The notes: generated from the letters alone by a model not told the origin. A stretch of DNA of 64,000 bases from Bifidobacterium lemurum (GCF_014898175.1 NZ_CP062948.1:2901104-2965103), one strand, 5' to 3'; positions 30,904 through 42,874 are shown, counted from the stretch's first letter. Program-made: numbers and translations.

Positions 30904-31761
30904 CTAGCGGATTTCGGAGAACATCGGACCGCGGGACAGGGTGGTTTTCACTTCGGTCTGCTGGTCCTGGTCGAACGGGCCCTTGGGCTGGTCGGGGATG
31001 TTCTTGAGATGCTTGTCGTCCGCGTTCTCGCCCTCCTCTCCTTCGGCCTTGGCTTTGGCAGCCTTGCGTTCGGCCGGGGAGACGGGCGGATGCATGGGGA
31101 TGAGGTCGCGCGGGGCGAGCGGCTCCTCGCCGCGCTCCACCACGATGTCGGCGAAGAAACGGTTCAGGGCTTCGGTCTCATCGGCGTCAGCGTCGACGGC
31201 GGCCTTGCCGGAGAAGATGCCGCGCAGCATCCAACGCGGGCCGTCCACGCCGACGATGCGGGTGGTGACGGTGCGTCCGCCCTTGACATGGACGGGAAGC
31301 TTCAGTTCGGTGCCGAATACGCCCTCCGCCTCGCTGGCGGTGGAGTTGGCCTCCAGAAGGTCGGCTCGCACCTCGTCCCACAATCCCATGCTCTTGGGCG
31401 CGGCGAAGGCTTCGATCTCCAAGCTGGAGGAGCCGTAGGTGATGGTGGCGCCGAGGATCTGCTTCGAGGAGCGGTTGGCCTTGATGCGCAGTTCGATGCC
31501 CTTGAGGAACGGCAGATAGTAGGCGCCCAAGTCGAGGTAGTCGTCGTAGTCGGGCACGTCCTCGTCGTTCACGTCCCATGGGCCCCGGGTCTCGCCGCGG
31601 CCTTCGTAGAACGCGGAGGGCTCGGGCAGCACGACGATGCCGTCGACCGATTCGCCGCCTTCGGGTTCGGTGTCCTCGGCCAGTTCGTCGTCGGCCTTCA
31701 CCTCATCGTCGACGACCGCGTCATCCTTGGCCTTCTTCTTGCCGAATCCAAACAGTCCCAT
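30904..31761 (-). CDS. DUF3710-family protein
   Basis: A 285-residue soluble protein. The basic start (GLFGFGKKKAKDD) is followed by an acidic linker and the DUF3710 core, with GPWDVNDEDVPDYDDYLDLG and GPRWMLRGIF. The C-terminus is charged and disordered. Function unknown in any actinobacterium. It forms an operon with the DUF3159 membrane protein, 5 bp away. Confidence 0.88.
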   Translation of the reverse strand: MGLFGFGKKKAKDDAVVDDEVKADDELAEDTEPEGGESVDGIVVLPEPSAFYEGRGETRGPWDVNDEDVPDYDDYLDLGAYYLPFLKGIELRIKANRSSKQILGATITYGSSSLEIEAFAAPKSMGLWDEVRADLLEANSTASEAEGVFGTELKLPVHVKGGRTVTTRIVGVDGPRWMLRGIFSGKAAVDADADETEALNRFFADIVVERGEEPLAPRDLIPMHPPVSPAERKAAKAKAEGEEGENADDKHLKNIPDQPKGPFDQDQQTEVKTTLSRGPMFSEIR

Positions 31762-31938
31762 TGGTTATCCTCGTTTCAGTAGGGCGGTGTGGTGCAACCG
31801 TGACAAGCCTAGCACTTACGCTTGGAAACACCTGAATATTCATCCATCGTCACAACGCTTTGACCATTTCGGCATCGCCGCCGACGGAATCCCGACGTTT
31901 GAAGGTCCATGTGGTTACAGCGTCGTCGGGAACGGTTC

Positions 31939-32796
31939 TCACACGTCGTAGGTGACGCTCAACGGCGCGTGGTCGGACCAGCGGGCCTCGTAGGTGGGAG
32001 CCTTATCGATCACGAAGCCGCGCGCGGTCTGCGCGAGCTCCGGCGTGGCGAACTGGTAGTCGAGACGCCAGCCCACATTGTTGTCGAAGGCGCGTCCGCG
32101 TTGGCTCCACCACGTGTACGGGCCTTGGATCTCGCCGGCAAGGTCGCGCATCACATCCACGAACTCGTACTCCCCCAGCCAACGGTCCACATAGGCGCGC
32201 TCTTCGGGCAGGAATCCGGCGTGCTTTTCGTTGGCCTTCGCGTTTTTGATGTCGAGCGGCGTGTGGGCGATGTTGAAGTCACCGCACAGCACGGCCTGCC
32301 TGCCGCCGCCGGCCGCCTCGTCGCGCAGTTCGCCCAGACGCGCGAGCATCGCGTCGAGGAAGCGGTATTTCTGCTCCATTTTGACCGGATCATCCGTGTT
32401 GCCGGCGTGCACGTACACGCAGGCGACGGTCAGCCCATAGCCCTGCGGCGTGGTCACGTCCGTCTCGATCCATCGTCCGGAGTCCACATCCTCGTCCAGT
32501 CCGGCGAGTCCGTACCGGGTGTCGGTGACGGGCAGGGCGCTCAGCAGGCCGACTCCGGCGCGGCCTTTGACGCGGCACACCTCGTTGACGCGCGTGAGTT
32601 CGCCGGGAGCGGCTATGCGCCCGGCAGCCATGTATCCGAAGGCGAAGGCGTCGTAGATCGGATCAATCTCCTCCTGCGGCGCACGCACCTCCTGCATGCA
32701 CCACACGTCGGGCGTGTTGCGCTCCGCCCATTCCTCGATGCCTTTGCGCCGGGCCGCGCGGATGCCGTTCACATTCGAAGTGGTGATGGTGATCAT
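31939..32796 (-). CDS. xthA: Exodeoxyribonuclease III / AP endonuclease
   Basis: A 285-residue Mg-dependent nuclease of the EEP superfamily that cuts at abasic sites during base-excision repair and removes 3' blocks. Motifs are NVNGIRAA near the start, the catalytic Glu in CMQEVR, GDFNIAHTPLDIKN and the C-terminal SDHAPL. ATG 32796 places the first motif at residue 8, as is usual. It is a single gene between the DUF3710 operon and the opp cluster. Confidence 0.95.
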   Translation of the reverse strand: MITITTSNVNGIRAARRKGIEEWAERNTPDVWCMQEVRAPQEEIDPIYDAFAFGYMAAGRIAAPGELTRVNEVCRVKGRAGVGLLSALPVTDTRYGLAGLDEDVDSGRWIETDVTTPQGYGLTVACVYVHAGNTDDPVKMEQKYRFLDAMLARLGELRDEAAGGGRQAVLCGDFNIAHTPLDIKNAKANEKHAGFLPEERAYVDRWLGEYEFVDVMRDLAGEIQGPYTWWSQRGRAFDNNVGWRLDYQFATPELAQTARGFVIDKAPTYEARWSDHAPLSVTYDV

Positions 32797-32844
32797 GGCA
32801 CACGACCTTAGCAGCGAGACGCGATACCGGCCGCGGATACGAGC

Positions 32845-32879
32845 GGACCCCGGCTCCTCCAATCGAGGAACCGGGGTCC
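32845..32879 (-). terminator. Hairpin terminator after the opp operon
   Basis: Outer stem GGACCCCGG (32845-32853) with CCGGGGTCC (32871-32879) and inner stem TCCTC/GAGGA. It lies 26 bp after the stop of the ABC ATPase gene. Confidence 0.75.
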
Positions 32880-32904
32880 GTCAGAAGACGCCTGGCCGGG
32901 CGGA

Positions 32905-34929
<2,025 letters not shown>

Positions 34930-34941
34930 CGTTTCCTCCGA

Positions 34942-35925
34942 TCAGGCCGTACGGCTCTTGGGATCCAGCGCGTCCTTGACGGCGTCGCCCATCATAATGA
35001 AGGCGAGCACGGTGATGGCCAGCGCGGCGGACGGGTAGAACAGCACGGCGGGGTTGGTGCGCAGCAGGCTGCGGGCGCTGGAGATGTCGGCGCCCCAGCT
35101 GACCACGGTGGTGGGCAGGCCCAGACCGAGGAAGCTCAGCGTGGCTTCGGAGACGATGTAGGAGCCGAGCGAGGTGGTGGCGATCACGATGACCGGCGCC
35201 AGCGAATTGGGCACCACATGGCGCGCGAGGTTGCGCAGCGGCGTGGAGCCGAGCGCCGTGGAGGCCGTGTTGAACTCGAGGTTCTTCGCCTCCATCACGG
35301 AGCCGCGGGCGATGCGGGCGAACGACACCCAGCCGAAGAGCGCCAGCACGAGCACGACCTTCCAGATCGAGGAGGAGGTGCGGAACATCTGCAGCACGAC
35401 GATGGCGCCCAGCAGGAACGGAATCGCGTAGAAGATGTCGGTGATGCGGCTGAGCAGCGCGTCGACCCATCCGCCGAAGAAGCCGGCGAGGGCGCCGATG
35501 ACGCCGCCGACGATGGCGACGATGATCGTGGTCAGGATGCCGACGCTCACCGAGGTGCGCGCGCCGTAGATCACGCGGGAGTACACGTCGCAGCCCTGCA
35601 GGTCATAGCCGAAGGGATGACCGGCCGAGGCCGGATCCTGCGAGAAGTTCAGATCGCAGTAGGTCGGGTCCTGCTTGGTGAACAGCTGCGGGAACAGCGC
35701 CACGATGAGGATGAAGATGATCAGGATGCCCGAGATGATGAACAGCGGGTTCTTACGCAGCGTGCGCCACGCGTCGGCCCACATGCTGGTGGCCGGCGCG
35801 GACTCGTCCACGGAGTCGACCTGCTGCAGCGGGGTCTCGTCGATGGGTGCCACATAGCGCTCCTGTCCGGGCAGAGCCTTGCTTGCGGAGGGGAAAGTCG
35901 AATTGTTCATGGTTTCGTCCGTCAT
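34942..35925 (-). CDS. oppC: Oligopeptide ABC transporter permease OppC
   Basis: A 327-residue inner-membrane permease. A polar ~50-residue N-terminus is followed by six helices of the BPD_transp_1 fold. The EAA-type loop that contacts the ATPase is NTASTALGSTPLRNLARHVVPNSLAP. The segment HPFGYDLQGCDVYSRVIYGARTSL-like (here ...ARTSV) is typical of OppC/DppC. ATG 35925 has GGGGAGGA just upstream. It sits 14 bp after oppB. Confidence 0.94.
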   Translation of the reverse strand: MTDETMNNSTFPSASKALPGQERYVAPIDETPLQQVDSVDESAPATSMWADAWRTLRKNPLFIISGILIIFILIVALFPQLFTKQDPTYCDLNFSQDPASAGHPFGYDLQGCDVYSRVIYGARTSVSVGILTTIIVAIVGGVIGALAGFFGGWVDALLSRITDIFYAIPFLLGAIVVLQMFRTSSSIWKVVLVLALFGWVSFARIARGSVMEAKNLEFNTASTALGSTPLRNLARHVVPNSLAPVIVIATTSLGSYIVSEATLSFLGLGLPTTVVSWGADISSARSLLRTNPAVLFYPSAALAITVLAFIMMGDAVKDALDPKSRTA

Positions 35926-35939
35926 TGTTCCTCCCCTTG

Positions 35940-36866
35940 TCACGCGTACCGGATGCGCGGGTCGAGCACCGCGTAGAGCATATCGACGATCAGGTTGCAC
36001 ACCACGAAGATGAGCACCAGCAGGGTCACCGTGGAGACCACGATGTTGCTTTCGCCCTTGAGGATGCTCTGGTAGAGCAGATAGCCGACGCCATGGATGT
36101 TGAAGATGGTCTCCGAGATCATCGCGCCGCCCATCAACGCGCCGAGGTCGGCGCCCAGATAGGTGACGACCGGAATCAGCGAGTTGCGCAGGATATGGCG
36201 GGCGATCACGCTTTTGTTGCTCATGCCCTTGGCACGGGCGGTGCGCACGTAGTCCTCGGCGATGTTGGAGGAGACCTCGGTGCGGGTCAGTCGGATGATG
36301 TAGGCCATCGACACGGAGCCGAGCACCATGGCCGGCATGAGCAGGTCGATGAAGCCCGGGTCGCTGCCGGCGGTCACGGGCAGCAGGCCCCACTTGACGC
36401 CGACGAAGTACTGCAGCACGAAGCCGGTGACGAAGGTCGGCACGGAGATGAGCAGCAGGGAGACGACGAGGATGACGGTGTCGTACCACTTGCCCTTCTT
36501 CAGGCCGGAGATGATGCCGAAGACCACGCCGAAGATCGCCTCGAAGACGAAGGCCATAAGCGCTAGCTTGATGGTGACGGGGAACGCGCGGCCGATCTCG
36601 CTGATCACCGGCTGTCCGGAGAACGTCTTGCCGAAGTCGAGCGTCAGCGCGTTCTTGAGGAACAGCAGGTATTGGATGACGAACGGCTTGTCGAGATTGT
36701 ATTCGGCTCGAATCTGCGCGGCGACGGCTTCGTTCACCGGCTTGCTGCCGAACATCGCGGCCACCGGATCGCCGGGAAGCGCGAAGACCAGCGCGTAGAT
36801 CAGCAGCGTGGTGCCCAGCACCACCGGAATCATCTGCAGAATGCGCCGCAGGAGGTATCTGCCCAT
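35940..36866 (-). CDS. oppB: Oligopeptide ABC transporter permease OppB
   Basis: A 308-residue permease with six helices. It begins MGRYLLRRILQMIPVVLG, the typical OppB/DppB start. The coupling loop is YVRTARAKGMSNKSVIARHI and the end reads LYAVLDPRIRYA, the family signature. ATG 36866 has AAGGAG 8 bp upstream; the long open frame beyond it is not coding. It is separated from oppA by a terminator-like hairpin and about 250 bp, so it may have its own promoter. Confidence 0.95.
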   Translation of the reverse strand: MGRYLLRRILQMIPVVLGTTLLIYALVFALPGDPVAAMFGSKPVNEAVAAQIRAEYNLDKPFVIQYLLFLKNALTLDFGKTFSGQPVISEIGRAFPVTIKLALMAFVFEAIFGVVFGIISGLKKGKWYDTVILVVSLLLISVPTFVTGFVLQYFVGVKWGLLPVTAGSDPGFIDLLMPAMVLGSVSMAYIIRLTRTEVSSNIAEDYVRTARAKGMSNKSVIARHILRNSLIPVVTYLGADLGALMGGAMISETIFNIHGVGYLLYQSILKGESNIVVSTVTLLVLIFVVCNLIVDMLYAVLDPRIRYA

Positions 36867-37023
36867 GGGCCCTCTCCTTTTCACATGATGTCGTAAGTGG
36901 ATCGGATGACCGTCCCATGCATGCCGCGCGTTCCTCCATGGAACGCGTGACCCGCATGACGGCGGCCAGCCATTGACTGCATGAAAGTGTACCAGTTCAT
37001 AGGACGTATGAAACTGCGAAAAC

Positions 37024-37066
37024 CCAAAACGGGGAAACAAGGACAATCCTCATCTCCCCGTTTTGG
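37024..37066 (-). terminator. Terminator between oppA and oppB
   Basis: A 12-bp stem (37024-37035 with 37055-37066), followed on the minus strand by GGGTTTTCG. It should end or attenuate transcription after oppA, letting oppA be made in excess over the membrane parts. Confidence 0.8.
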
Positions 37067-37118
37067 TTTTCTGATGGTTGTCGTCAGGCCTTGAAATCAG
37101 GGCCTAGACGGCTTCAAC

Positions 37119-38753
37119 TCACTTGGTGAGCTGGTAGTAGATCGGCAGGTTCTTCCAGTTGAAGGCCAGGCCGTTCACGCCGAGGGCGGCGACGCCGTTG
37201 GCGTTGCTGTAGTACAGCGGGACGGCGGGCATGTCCTCGAAGAGGATCTGCTCGGCCTGCTGGTACAGGGCGTTGGCGGACTCGGTGTCGGTCGCGGAGG
37301 CGGCCTCGGTGATCAGCGCGTCGAACTCGGGGTTCTTGTAGTCGCCGTCGTTCGAGCCCAGACCGTCGGCCGCGGACGTGGTGTACAGCGGCTTGAGGTA
37401 GTTTTCGGCGGACGGGTAGTCGGGCTGCCAACCGGTGCGGAAGGCGGATTCCATGGTGCGGTTGGAGATGGACTCACGGAACTCGGAGAAGGTGGCGATC
37501 GGGTTGGTCTCGCACTGGATGCCCAGAGCGTTGGTGATGGAGTTCACGATCGCGTCGTAGATCGGCTTGGCACCACCATCGGCGTTGTAGGCGATGGTGA
37601 GCTTGTCGTTGTCGTTGTCCCACGCGTTGATGGCGTTGGCCTGCTCCCACAGCTCCTTGGCGGCGTCGGCGTCGTAGGTGAGCACCTCGCTGCCTTCGAG
37701 GGAATCGGAGTAGCCCGGCATCGCCGGAGCGGTGAAGTCGGTGGCGGGGGTGCCGACGCCGTTGAGCACCTTGTCGACGATGTTCTGACGGTCGATGGCG
37801 CGGGAGATGGCCTGGCGACGCAGGTGGCCTTCCTCGTCGTCGGCGAAGTGTTCCAGATCGGACGGGAAGGTGAAGGTCTGGATCACGGAGCCGGCCTCGT
37901 TGTAGGCCTGGACGGTCTCATCGGTTTCGAAGGTGGCGGTGGCGGAGGACGGCACGGTCTCCATCACGTCGAGGTTGCCGGCCTGCACGTCGGCGTAGCC
38001 GGCCTCGACGTCGGTGTAGACCTTGAAGGTCACGCCGTCGTTCTGAGCGGGCTGCGTACCCTTGTAGTCGTCGTTCTTGACGAGGGCGATTTCGGAGTCG
38101 TGCGTCCAGTGGTCCAGCTTGTACTGGCCGTTGCCCACCGGGTTCTCGCCGAAGGCCTCCGGGTCGTCGTAGAAGGACTCGGGCAGCGGGGCGAAGGCGG
38201 TGTAGCCCACCTGAATCGGGAAGGTGGAGCTCGGCTCGGTGAGCTTGACGGTGAAGGTGGTGTCGTCCACCACGGTCAGGCCGGAGAGCTGCTCGTCGCC
38301 GGTGAGGTTCGCGGTGTCCTGCAGGGCCTCATAGCCTTCGATGATGTTGAAGAAGCCGGAGTTGACCAGGCCGTTGGCGGCGTTGGCCACGTAGCTCCAG
38401 GCCTTGGTGAAGGACTCGGCGGTGACGGGAGTGCCGTCGGTGAAGGTCCAGCCGTCCTCGAGGGTGATGGTGTATTCGGTGTTGTCCTCGTTGGCCTCGA
38501 TGGACTCGGCGACCTCGTTCTCGGCGTTGCCTTCGGCATCGAAGGCAACGAGCTTGGCGAACAGCAGATCGATCGGGTTGCCGCCGCAGGTCTCGTTGGT
38601 GTTGCCCGGGATCAGCGGGTTCTGCGGCTCGCAGCCGTAGGCGGTGATGATGCTGTCGGAGGCGGCGTCGCCGGAGTTGCTGGCGCCGCAGCCGCTCAGC
38701 AGCAGGCCGGTGGCGCAGACCGCGGCGGCGAAAGCGAGAGCTTTCTTCTTCAT
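37119..38753 (-). CDS. oppA: Oligopeptide ABC transporter substrate-binding lipoprotein OppA
   Basis: A 544-residue SBP_bac_5 family lipoprotein. The signal peptide MKKKALAFAAAVCATGLLLSGC-type ends in the lipobox LLSGC near residue 21. The binding protein then runs to the end with DGWTFTDGTPVTAESF, the usual N-terminal signature of peptide-binding proteins. It captures peptides on the outer face of the membrane and passes them to OppBC/OppDF. ATG 38753 has TAGGAGA upstream. The protein is acidic overall, as expected outside the cell. First gene of the opp cluster. Confidence 0.95.
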   Translation of the reverse strand: MKKKALAFAAAVCATGLLLSGCGASNSGDAASDSIITAYGCEPQNPLIPGNTNETCGGNPIDLLFAKLVAFDAEGNAENEVAESIEANEDNTEYTITLEDGWTFTDGTPVTAESFTKAWSYVANAANGLVNSGFFNIIEGYEALQDTANLTGDEQLSGLTVVDDTTFTVKLTEPSSTFPIQVGYTAFAPLPESFYDDPEAFGENPVGNGQYKLDHWTHDSEIALVKNDDYKGTQPAQNDGVTFKVYTDVEAGYADVQAGNLDVMETVPSSATATFETDETVQAYNEAGSVIQTFTFPSDLEHFADDEEGHLRRQAISRAIDRQNIVDKVLNGVGTPATDFTAPAMPGYSDSLEGSEVLTYDADAAKELWEQANAINAWDNDNDKLTIAYNADGGAKPIYDAIVNSITNALGIQCETNPIATFSEFRESISNRTMESAFRTGWQPDYPSAENYLKPLYTTSAADGLGSNDGDYKNPEFDALITEAASATDTESANALYQQAEQILFEDMPAVPLYYSNANGVAALGVNGLAFNWKNLPIYYQLTK

Positions 38754-39127
38754 ATGGTTTCTCCTATTCATTGGGTTGCGGGGATTCGCACCCCGCTTCA
38801 CGCAAAAATGGGGCTCCGCCGGTTGTGCCAGCGCCACCCCTTTGCTTGATTGATTGTCAATTGTGCCGCACAAGCGCGACAGGCACAATCGCCATCTCGA
38901 AATATGCCCGTTTCATTGCGTCACTTCGGTTTTTGCGCAAGGCTCATAACGAATTCACGCGGAAAACCCACGAATTCCACAGGTTGATATGGCACCTTTG
39001 CCGGAGACATCCGGCGCTGCCGCCGAGACGAGCCTCCACCAATGTTACTGTTATGTTAATTCTCCTTCCATAGAACGTCGCCTTTCGCGCTCCGCGTAGG
39101 CCAATCGCTCACGAAAGGTGCCGCACG
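38754..39127. other. Divergent intergenic region between oppA and the transglutaminase-like gene
   Basis: A 374-bp region that must carry both promoters. TTGTGCC and GGCACAA form a 7-bp inverted repeat with a 14-nt loop at about 38870-38897. An AT-rich stretch with TGTTATGTTAAT at about 39047-39060 may be the promoter of the plus-strand gene. No open frame is convincing. Confidence 0.45.
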
Positions 39128-41740
39128 ATGAACGTCAACGCCTCGAACAATCCCCTTACGCCCATACGCGATACCGACATGCTGTTGCGCATGTTCGCCG
39201 ACGCGCTGGGCCCCTTCGACCTGCGCGACGGGCGCGCGGCTCTGGAGGAGTGCGCGCGCCACGCGGCGATGCTGCGGCGTGAGATGGGCTGGACACGCGC
39301 GTTGCCCGATGACGTGTTCGTGCATTATGTGGCATGGCCGCGGGTCAACAACGAGCGTCTCGTCCCCTGCCGCGAACGGATCTGGACGGAGCTGTGCGGG
39401 CGCGTCCAAGGCTTGGATATGGAGCATGCCGCCATCGAGGCGAACTATTGGTGCGCTGAGCATGTGACCTACGCTCCCACCGACGGGCGGACCATCTCGC
39501 CGGCCGGCGCATTGAACCGCGGCGTCGGCCGGTGCGGCGAGGAGTCGACGCTGCTGGTCACGGCGCTGCGCTCGATCGGCATCCCCGCCCGGCAGATCTA
39601 CACGCCGCGCTGGGCGCACTGCGACGACAACCACGCCTGGGTCGAGGCGCGCATCGACGGCGTATGGCGGTTCATGGGCGCCTGCGAGCCGGAGGAGCGG
39701 CTCGACCGCGGCTGGTTCGACCGCGCCGCCACCCGCGCGATGCTGGTGCATACGCGCGTGTTCAGCGACTATTCGTGCGGCAACGTGAACGTCTCGCGTT
39801 CGGCCGGCGGCGACGGATACGAACTGTTGGAGAACGTGACCGACCATTACGCGCCCGTCACACGGCTTACGGTGCGCGTGACGAAACATGACGGAACGAC
39901 GCCGGCGCGCGGGGCGACCGTGTCGTTCCAACTGCTCAATATGGCCGAATACTCGACGATCGCAGCCCTCGACACGGATGATTCGGGGACGGCGTCGCTG
40001 ACGTTGGGCAAAGGCTCCGTGCGCGTGCACGCCGCGTATGGCGACAGCTTCGCCGAAACGACGCTGGACACGGCACAGGTCTCTTCGGTGATGCTCACAT
40101 TGGACGACGAGTCCCCAGCCCCGGACGGATGGCGGCTGACCGATCTGACCGCGCCTCCCTCGAACGCCTCGCGCGCCCAACGGTTGACCGCCGACGAACG
40201 CGCCTGCGGTGCGGCGCGCGCCGCGCGGGCGGAGGCCATGCGCGTGGCCCGATTGGAGGATTTCGCGCGGCTTTCGAGCACCGGCGACGCCCGTATGGAC
40301 GGGCTTCTGTCCGAGGCCGGCGGCAACTGGCCGACGGTAAGCGCCTTCCTGATCGCCGACGATGACGCCGACCGTCTCGAACTGGTGCGGGCCTTGCGAG
40401 CCAAGGATCTGGCCGATGTGACCGGCATGCAGTTGCGTGACGCCTACGAATGCGCCAAGGTCGTGAGATCCGGCACGTTCTCGCGTTGGCTGGCCGACAT
40501 GGATGACGACGAGGCGCGCGAAATCTGGCGCGAATACGTGCTCAACGCCCGGGTGGACGACGAGGAGCTGACCGAACACCGACTCATGCTGCACAACCGC
40601 CTCACGGCCGACGAGCGGAAGCGCCTGCGGACCGACCCGCAATCGTTGTACCGGATGTTGGCCGATTTGGACGAGTCGATGGCCGGCCCCGGCACGGCAC
40701 CGCCCGATCCGGACGCGGCCGCGTCAGCGCATAACGCGCTTGAGCCCGCGCTGCCGTTGGATATCCGGGACACGCCTTTGCGTCGCGCCATCGCCTTCGT
40801 ACGCGCGTGCCGCGCGCTGGGAGTGCCCGCCAGACTCGACCCCCAGAACCGACTGCCGCAATGCTTCGACGGGTCGGATTGGCGAACCGTTCCGCACACC
40901 CCGCCCAACCGCAAGGATGGAGCCATGTCGCAGGCAATCCCATCACCAACGGCCGCCCCGCCTGCGGTCCTGCGGCTGCGCGCCGGCGAGCGTACCTCGC
41001 CCCGCTACGCCGCGGATTGGACTCTGGGCAGGCTGTGCCAGACCGACCATGGATTGGATTACACATCGCTGGACCTCACCGACCATCCGTGGCATGACGG
41101 ATGCATGACGGTGACGTTGGACGCCGGACGGTATCGCCTCATCACCACCACCCGTCTGCCCAACGGCAACCAGCTGGCCGCTGAGCGCGTGTTCGACGTC
41201 GTCGAAGGCGACGAGGCGGATATCGAACTGCTGTGGCGCGAGCCGCGCGAGGACGAGCTGGTGAACCGCATCGAACTGGAGGAGGTCGCGCTCACCGCGG
41301 ACGATGGCGCGAAACGCACCCTGCGCGGTCTTATGGACGAGCATGGGCGGGCCGGATCGCCGGCGGTGCTGTGCGTGCTCGACGCGAACGGCTCCGAACC
41401 CAGCATCCATGTGCTCGACGAGCTGCGCGCGTATCAGGAGCGCGTCGGGCAGGCGGGCGAGGAGCACGGCCCCACGCTGATCGTCGCGACCTGTCCGGAA
41501 GACACTCCGCCGGCGAAGGCGATCGTCGACCAGCTGGACCGTCTCCTCTTGCCGGTCACGCGCTACGGCTGCGAGGCGGCGATCGCCGAACGGCTGGCGC
41601 GCATCACCTTCGTCGATCCGGAGAAGCTGCCGCTGCTGGTCGTGGCGCATGGCGAGCATGCGAAAACGGTCGCCACCTACGCGTGCAGCGGATACAGCGT
41701 GGGATCCGTGGAGCTGGCCGTCCGCTTGGCCTCTCGGTAA
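39128..41740 (+). CDS. Large cytoplasmic protein with transglutaminase-like and C-terminal thioredoxin-like regions
   Basis: An 870-residue protein without a signal peptide or membrane helix. Residues about 95-200 form a transglutaminase/protease-like core: C136 in GVGRCGEES, H169 in DDNHAWVE and an acid in FMGACEPEERLD (E187 where Asp is usual). A beta-sandwich (about 240-320) of the carboxypeptidase-regulatory kind follows, then a long helical middle. A second short stretch near 575-600 (AIAFVRACRALGVPARLD) resembles transglutaminase helices. The last ~120 residues look thioredoxin-like (PTLIVATCPEDTPPAKAI). Substrate unknown; it may be a protease, an amidase or a cross-linking enzyme. Confidence 0.75.
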   Translation: MNVNASNNPLTPIRDTDMLLRMFADALGPFDLRDGRAALEECARHAAMLRREMGWTRALPDDVFVHYVAWPRVNNERLVPCRERIWTELCGRVQGLDMEHAAIEANYWCAEHVTYAPTDGRTISPAGALNRGVGRCGEESTLLVTALRSIGIPARQIYTPRWAHCDDNHAWVEARIDGVWRFMGACEPEERLDRGWFDRAATRAMLVHTRVFSDYSCGNVNVSRSAGGDGYELLENVTDHYAPVTRLTVRVTKHDGTTPARGATVSFQLLNMAEYSTIAALDTDDSGTASLTLGKGSVRVHAAYGDSFAETTLDTAQVSSVMLTLDDESPAPDGWRLTDLTAPPSNASRAQRLTADERACGAARAARAEAMRVARLEDFARLSSTGDARMDGLLSEAGGNWPTVSAFLIADDDADRLELVRALRAKDLADVTGMQLRDAYECAKVVRSGTFSRWLADMDDDEAREIWREYVLNARVDDEELTEHRLMLHNRLTADERKRLRTDPQSLYRMLADLDESMAGPGTAPPDPDAAASAHNALEPALPLDIRDTPLRRAIAFVRACRALGVPARLDPQNRLPQCFDGSDWRTVPHTPPNRKDGAMSQAIPSPTAAPPAVLRLRAGERTSPRYAADWTLGRLCQTDHGLDYTSLDLTDHPWHDGCMTVTLDAGRYRLITTTRLPNGNQLAAERVFDVVEGDEADIELLWREPREDELVNRIELEEVALTADDGAKRTLRGLMDEHGRAGSPAVLCVLDANGSEPSIHVLDELRAYQERVGQAGEEHGPTLIVATCPEDTPPAKAIVDQLDRLLLPVTRYGCEAAIAERLARITFVDPEKLPLLVVAHGEHAKTVATYACSGYSVGSVELAVRLASR

Positions 41741-41803
41741 GCCGTGCGAACGACGCGCGGGGGCGTTTGATGCGCCCCGTCGCTTCGACTGGCCGAACGC
41801 GTC

Positions 41804-42775
41804 TTACGCGCGGGGGAAGGCCTGTCCGTAGCGGGCTTTGAGCTGTTCGATGGACACATGCGTATACCGTTGCGTGGTGCGCAGCGAGGAGTGGCCGAGC
41901 ATCTCCTGCACCTCGCGCAGATCGGCGCCGCCGTCCAGCAGATGGGTGGCGGCGCTGTGCCGCAGGGCGTGCGGGCTGATGTCGGGCACGCCGGCCTCGC
42001 GCGCGGCCCGGTGCACAACCTCGCGCGCGACGCGTTGGTCGAGCCGTCCTCCACGCTGCCCCACGAACAGCGCGTCGCCGGCATCATCCGGTTTCCGCGC
42101 GCCATGCGAGGAAGCGAGCGCCGCACGGGTCATGGCGCACCGACCGTGCTCCACCCAATCCTGCAGGGCGTGCGAGGCGGGCACGCCGAAGGGCACCACC
42201 CGCTGTTTGTTGCCTTTGCCCATCACCTTCAACGTATGGTTGGCGAAATCCACGTCGGCGACGTTCAATCCCACCAGCTCGGCCACGCGGATGCCGGTGG
42301 CGTACAGCAGTTCGAGAATCGCCGCGTCGCGTAGGGCGACCGGCGCGGTTCCGCGCACGGCTTGCTGCGGCGAAGCCGTGGCGCGCCGCTCGGATGTCGC
42401 CGCGGGAGCGCCCAGCAGTTGTTCGGCCTGCGATTCGGTGAGCACCGTGGGCAGCGTGTCGGGGATTTTCGGCGTCATCAGCGTGGCGGCCGGGTCGGCG
42501 GCGGTGACGCCGTGGTCATGCGCCCATGCGAAGAACCCTCGGACCGCCACCGTTTTGCGTGCCATGCTGCTGCGCGCGTGCGAGCGAGACTCGTGGGCCA
42601 TCCAGCCGCGCAGATCCTCCAATGTGATCTCCGACAGGTTTTCGATGCCCCGCGATTCCAACAATTGCAGGCATTCCCCCACATCGGAACCGTACGCCTT
42701 GCGCGTGTTCTCGCTCAAGCCACGATTCGCTTTGAGATAGGAGAGATACTCGTGCAGCTGTTCATCGAAACGCAT
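41804..42775 (-). CDS. xerC: Tyrosine recombinase XerC
   Basis: A 323-residue tyrosine recombinase that with XerD resolves chromosome dimers at dif. The SAM-like N-terminal DNA-binding domain spans about 1-90 and the catalytic domain about 110-320. Catalytic residues are visible in ATGIRVAEL (Arg), HALRHSAATHLL (His-X-X-Arg), LGHSS (His) and RYTHV (nucleophilic Tyr). A ~15-residue Ala/Arg-rich insertion sits before the first catalytic Arg. A second Xer gene at 53300-54244 lies beside parA/scpAB and is the better XerD; the assignment between the two is by context. Confidence 0.88.
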   Translation of the reverse strand: MRFDEQLHEYLSYLKANRGLSENTRKAYGSDVGECLQLLESRGIENLSEITLEDLRGWMAHESRSHARSSMARKTVAVRGFFAWAHDHGVTAADPAATLMTPKIPDTLPTVLTESQAEQLLGAPAATSERRATASPQQAVRGTAPVALRDAAILELLYATGIRVAELVGLNVADVDFANHTLKVMGKGNKQRVVPFGVPASHALQDWVEHGRCAMTRAALASSHGARKPDDAGDALFVGQRGGRLDQRVAREVVHRAAREAGVPDISPHALRHSAATHLLDGGADLREVQEMLGHSSLRTTQRYTHVSIEQLKARYGQAFPRA

Positions 42776-42874
42776 GGCATCGTCTCCCCTCCCCTGATGT
42801 TCACGGTATCCGCCAGCTTACCCGAGTATTCTGATGAATAGTCGGACATCGTCGTTTCACGAAAGGGGCTTATC

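Noticed and set aside
41804..42775. Phage or transposon integrase
   Set aside because: The tyrosine recombinase has Xer-like motifs and length and no attachment-site duplications or mobile genes beside it.
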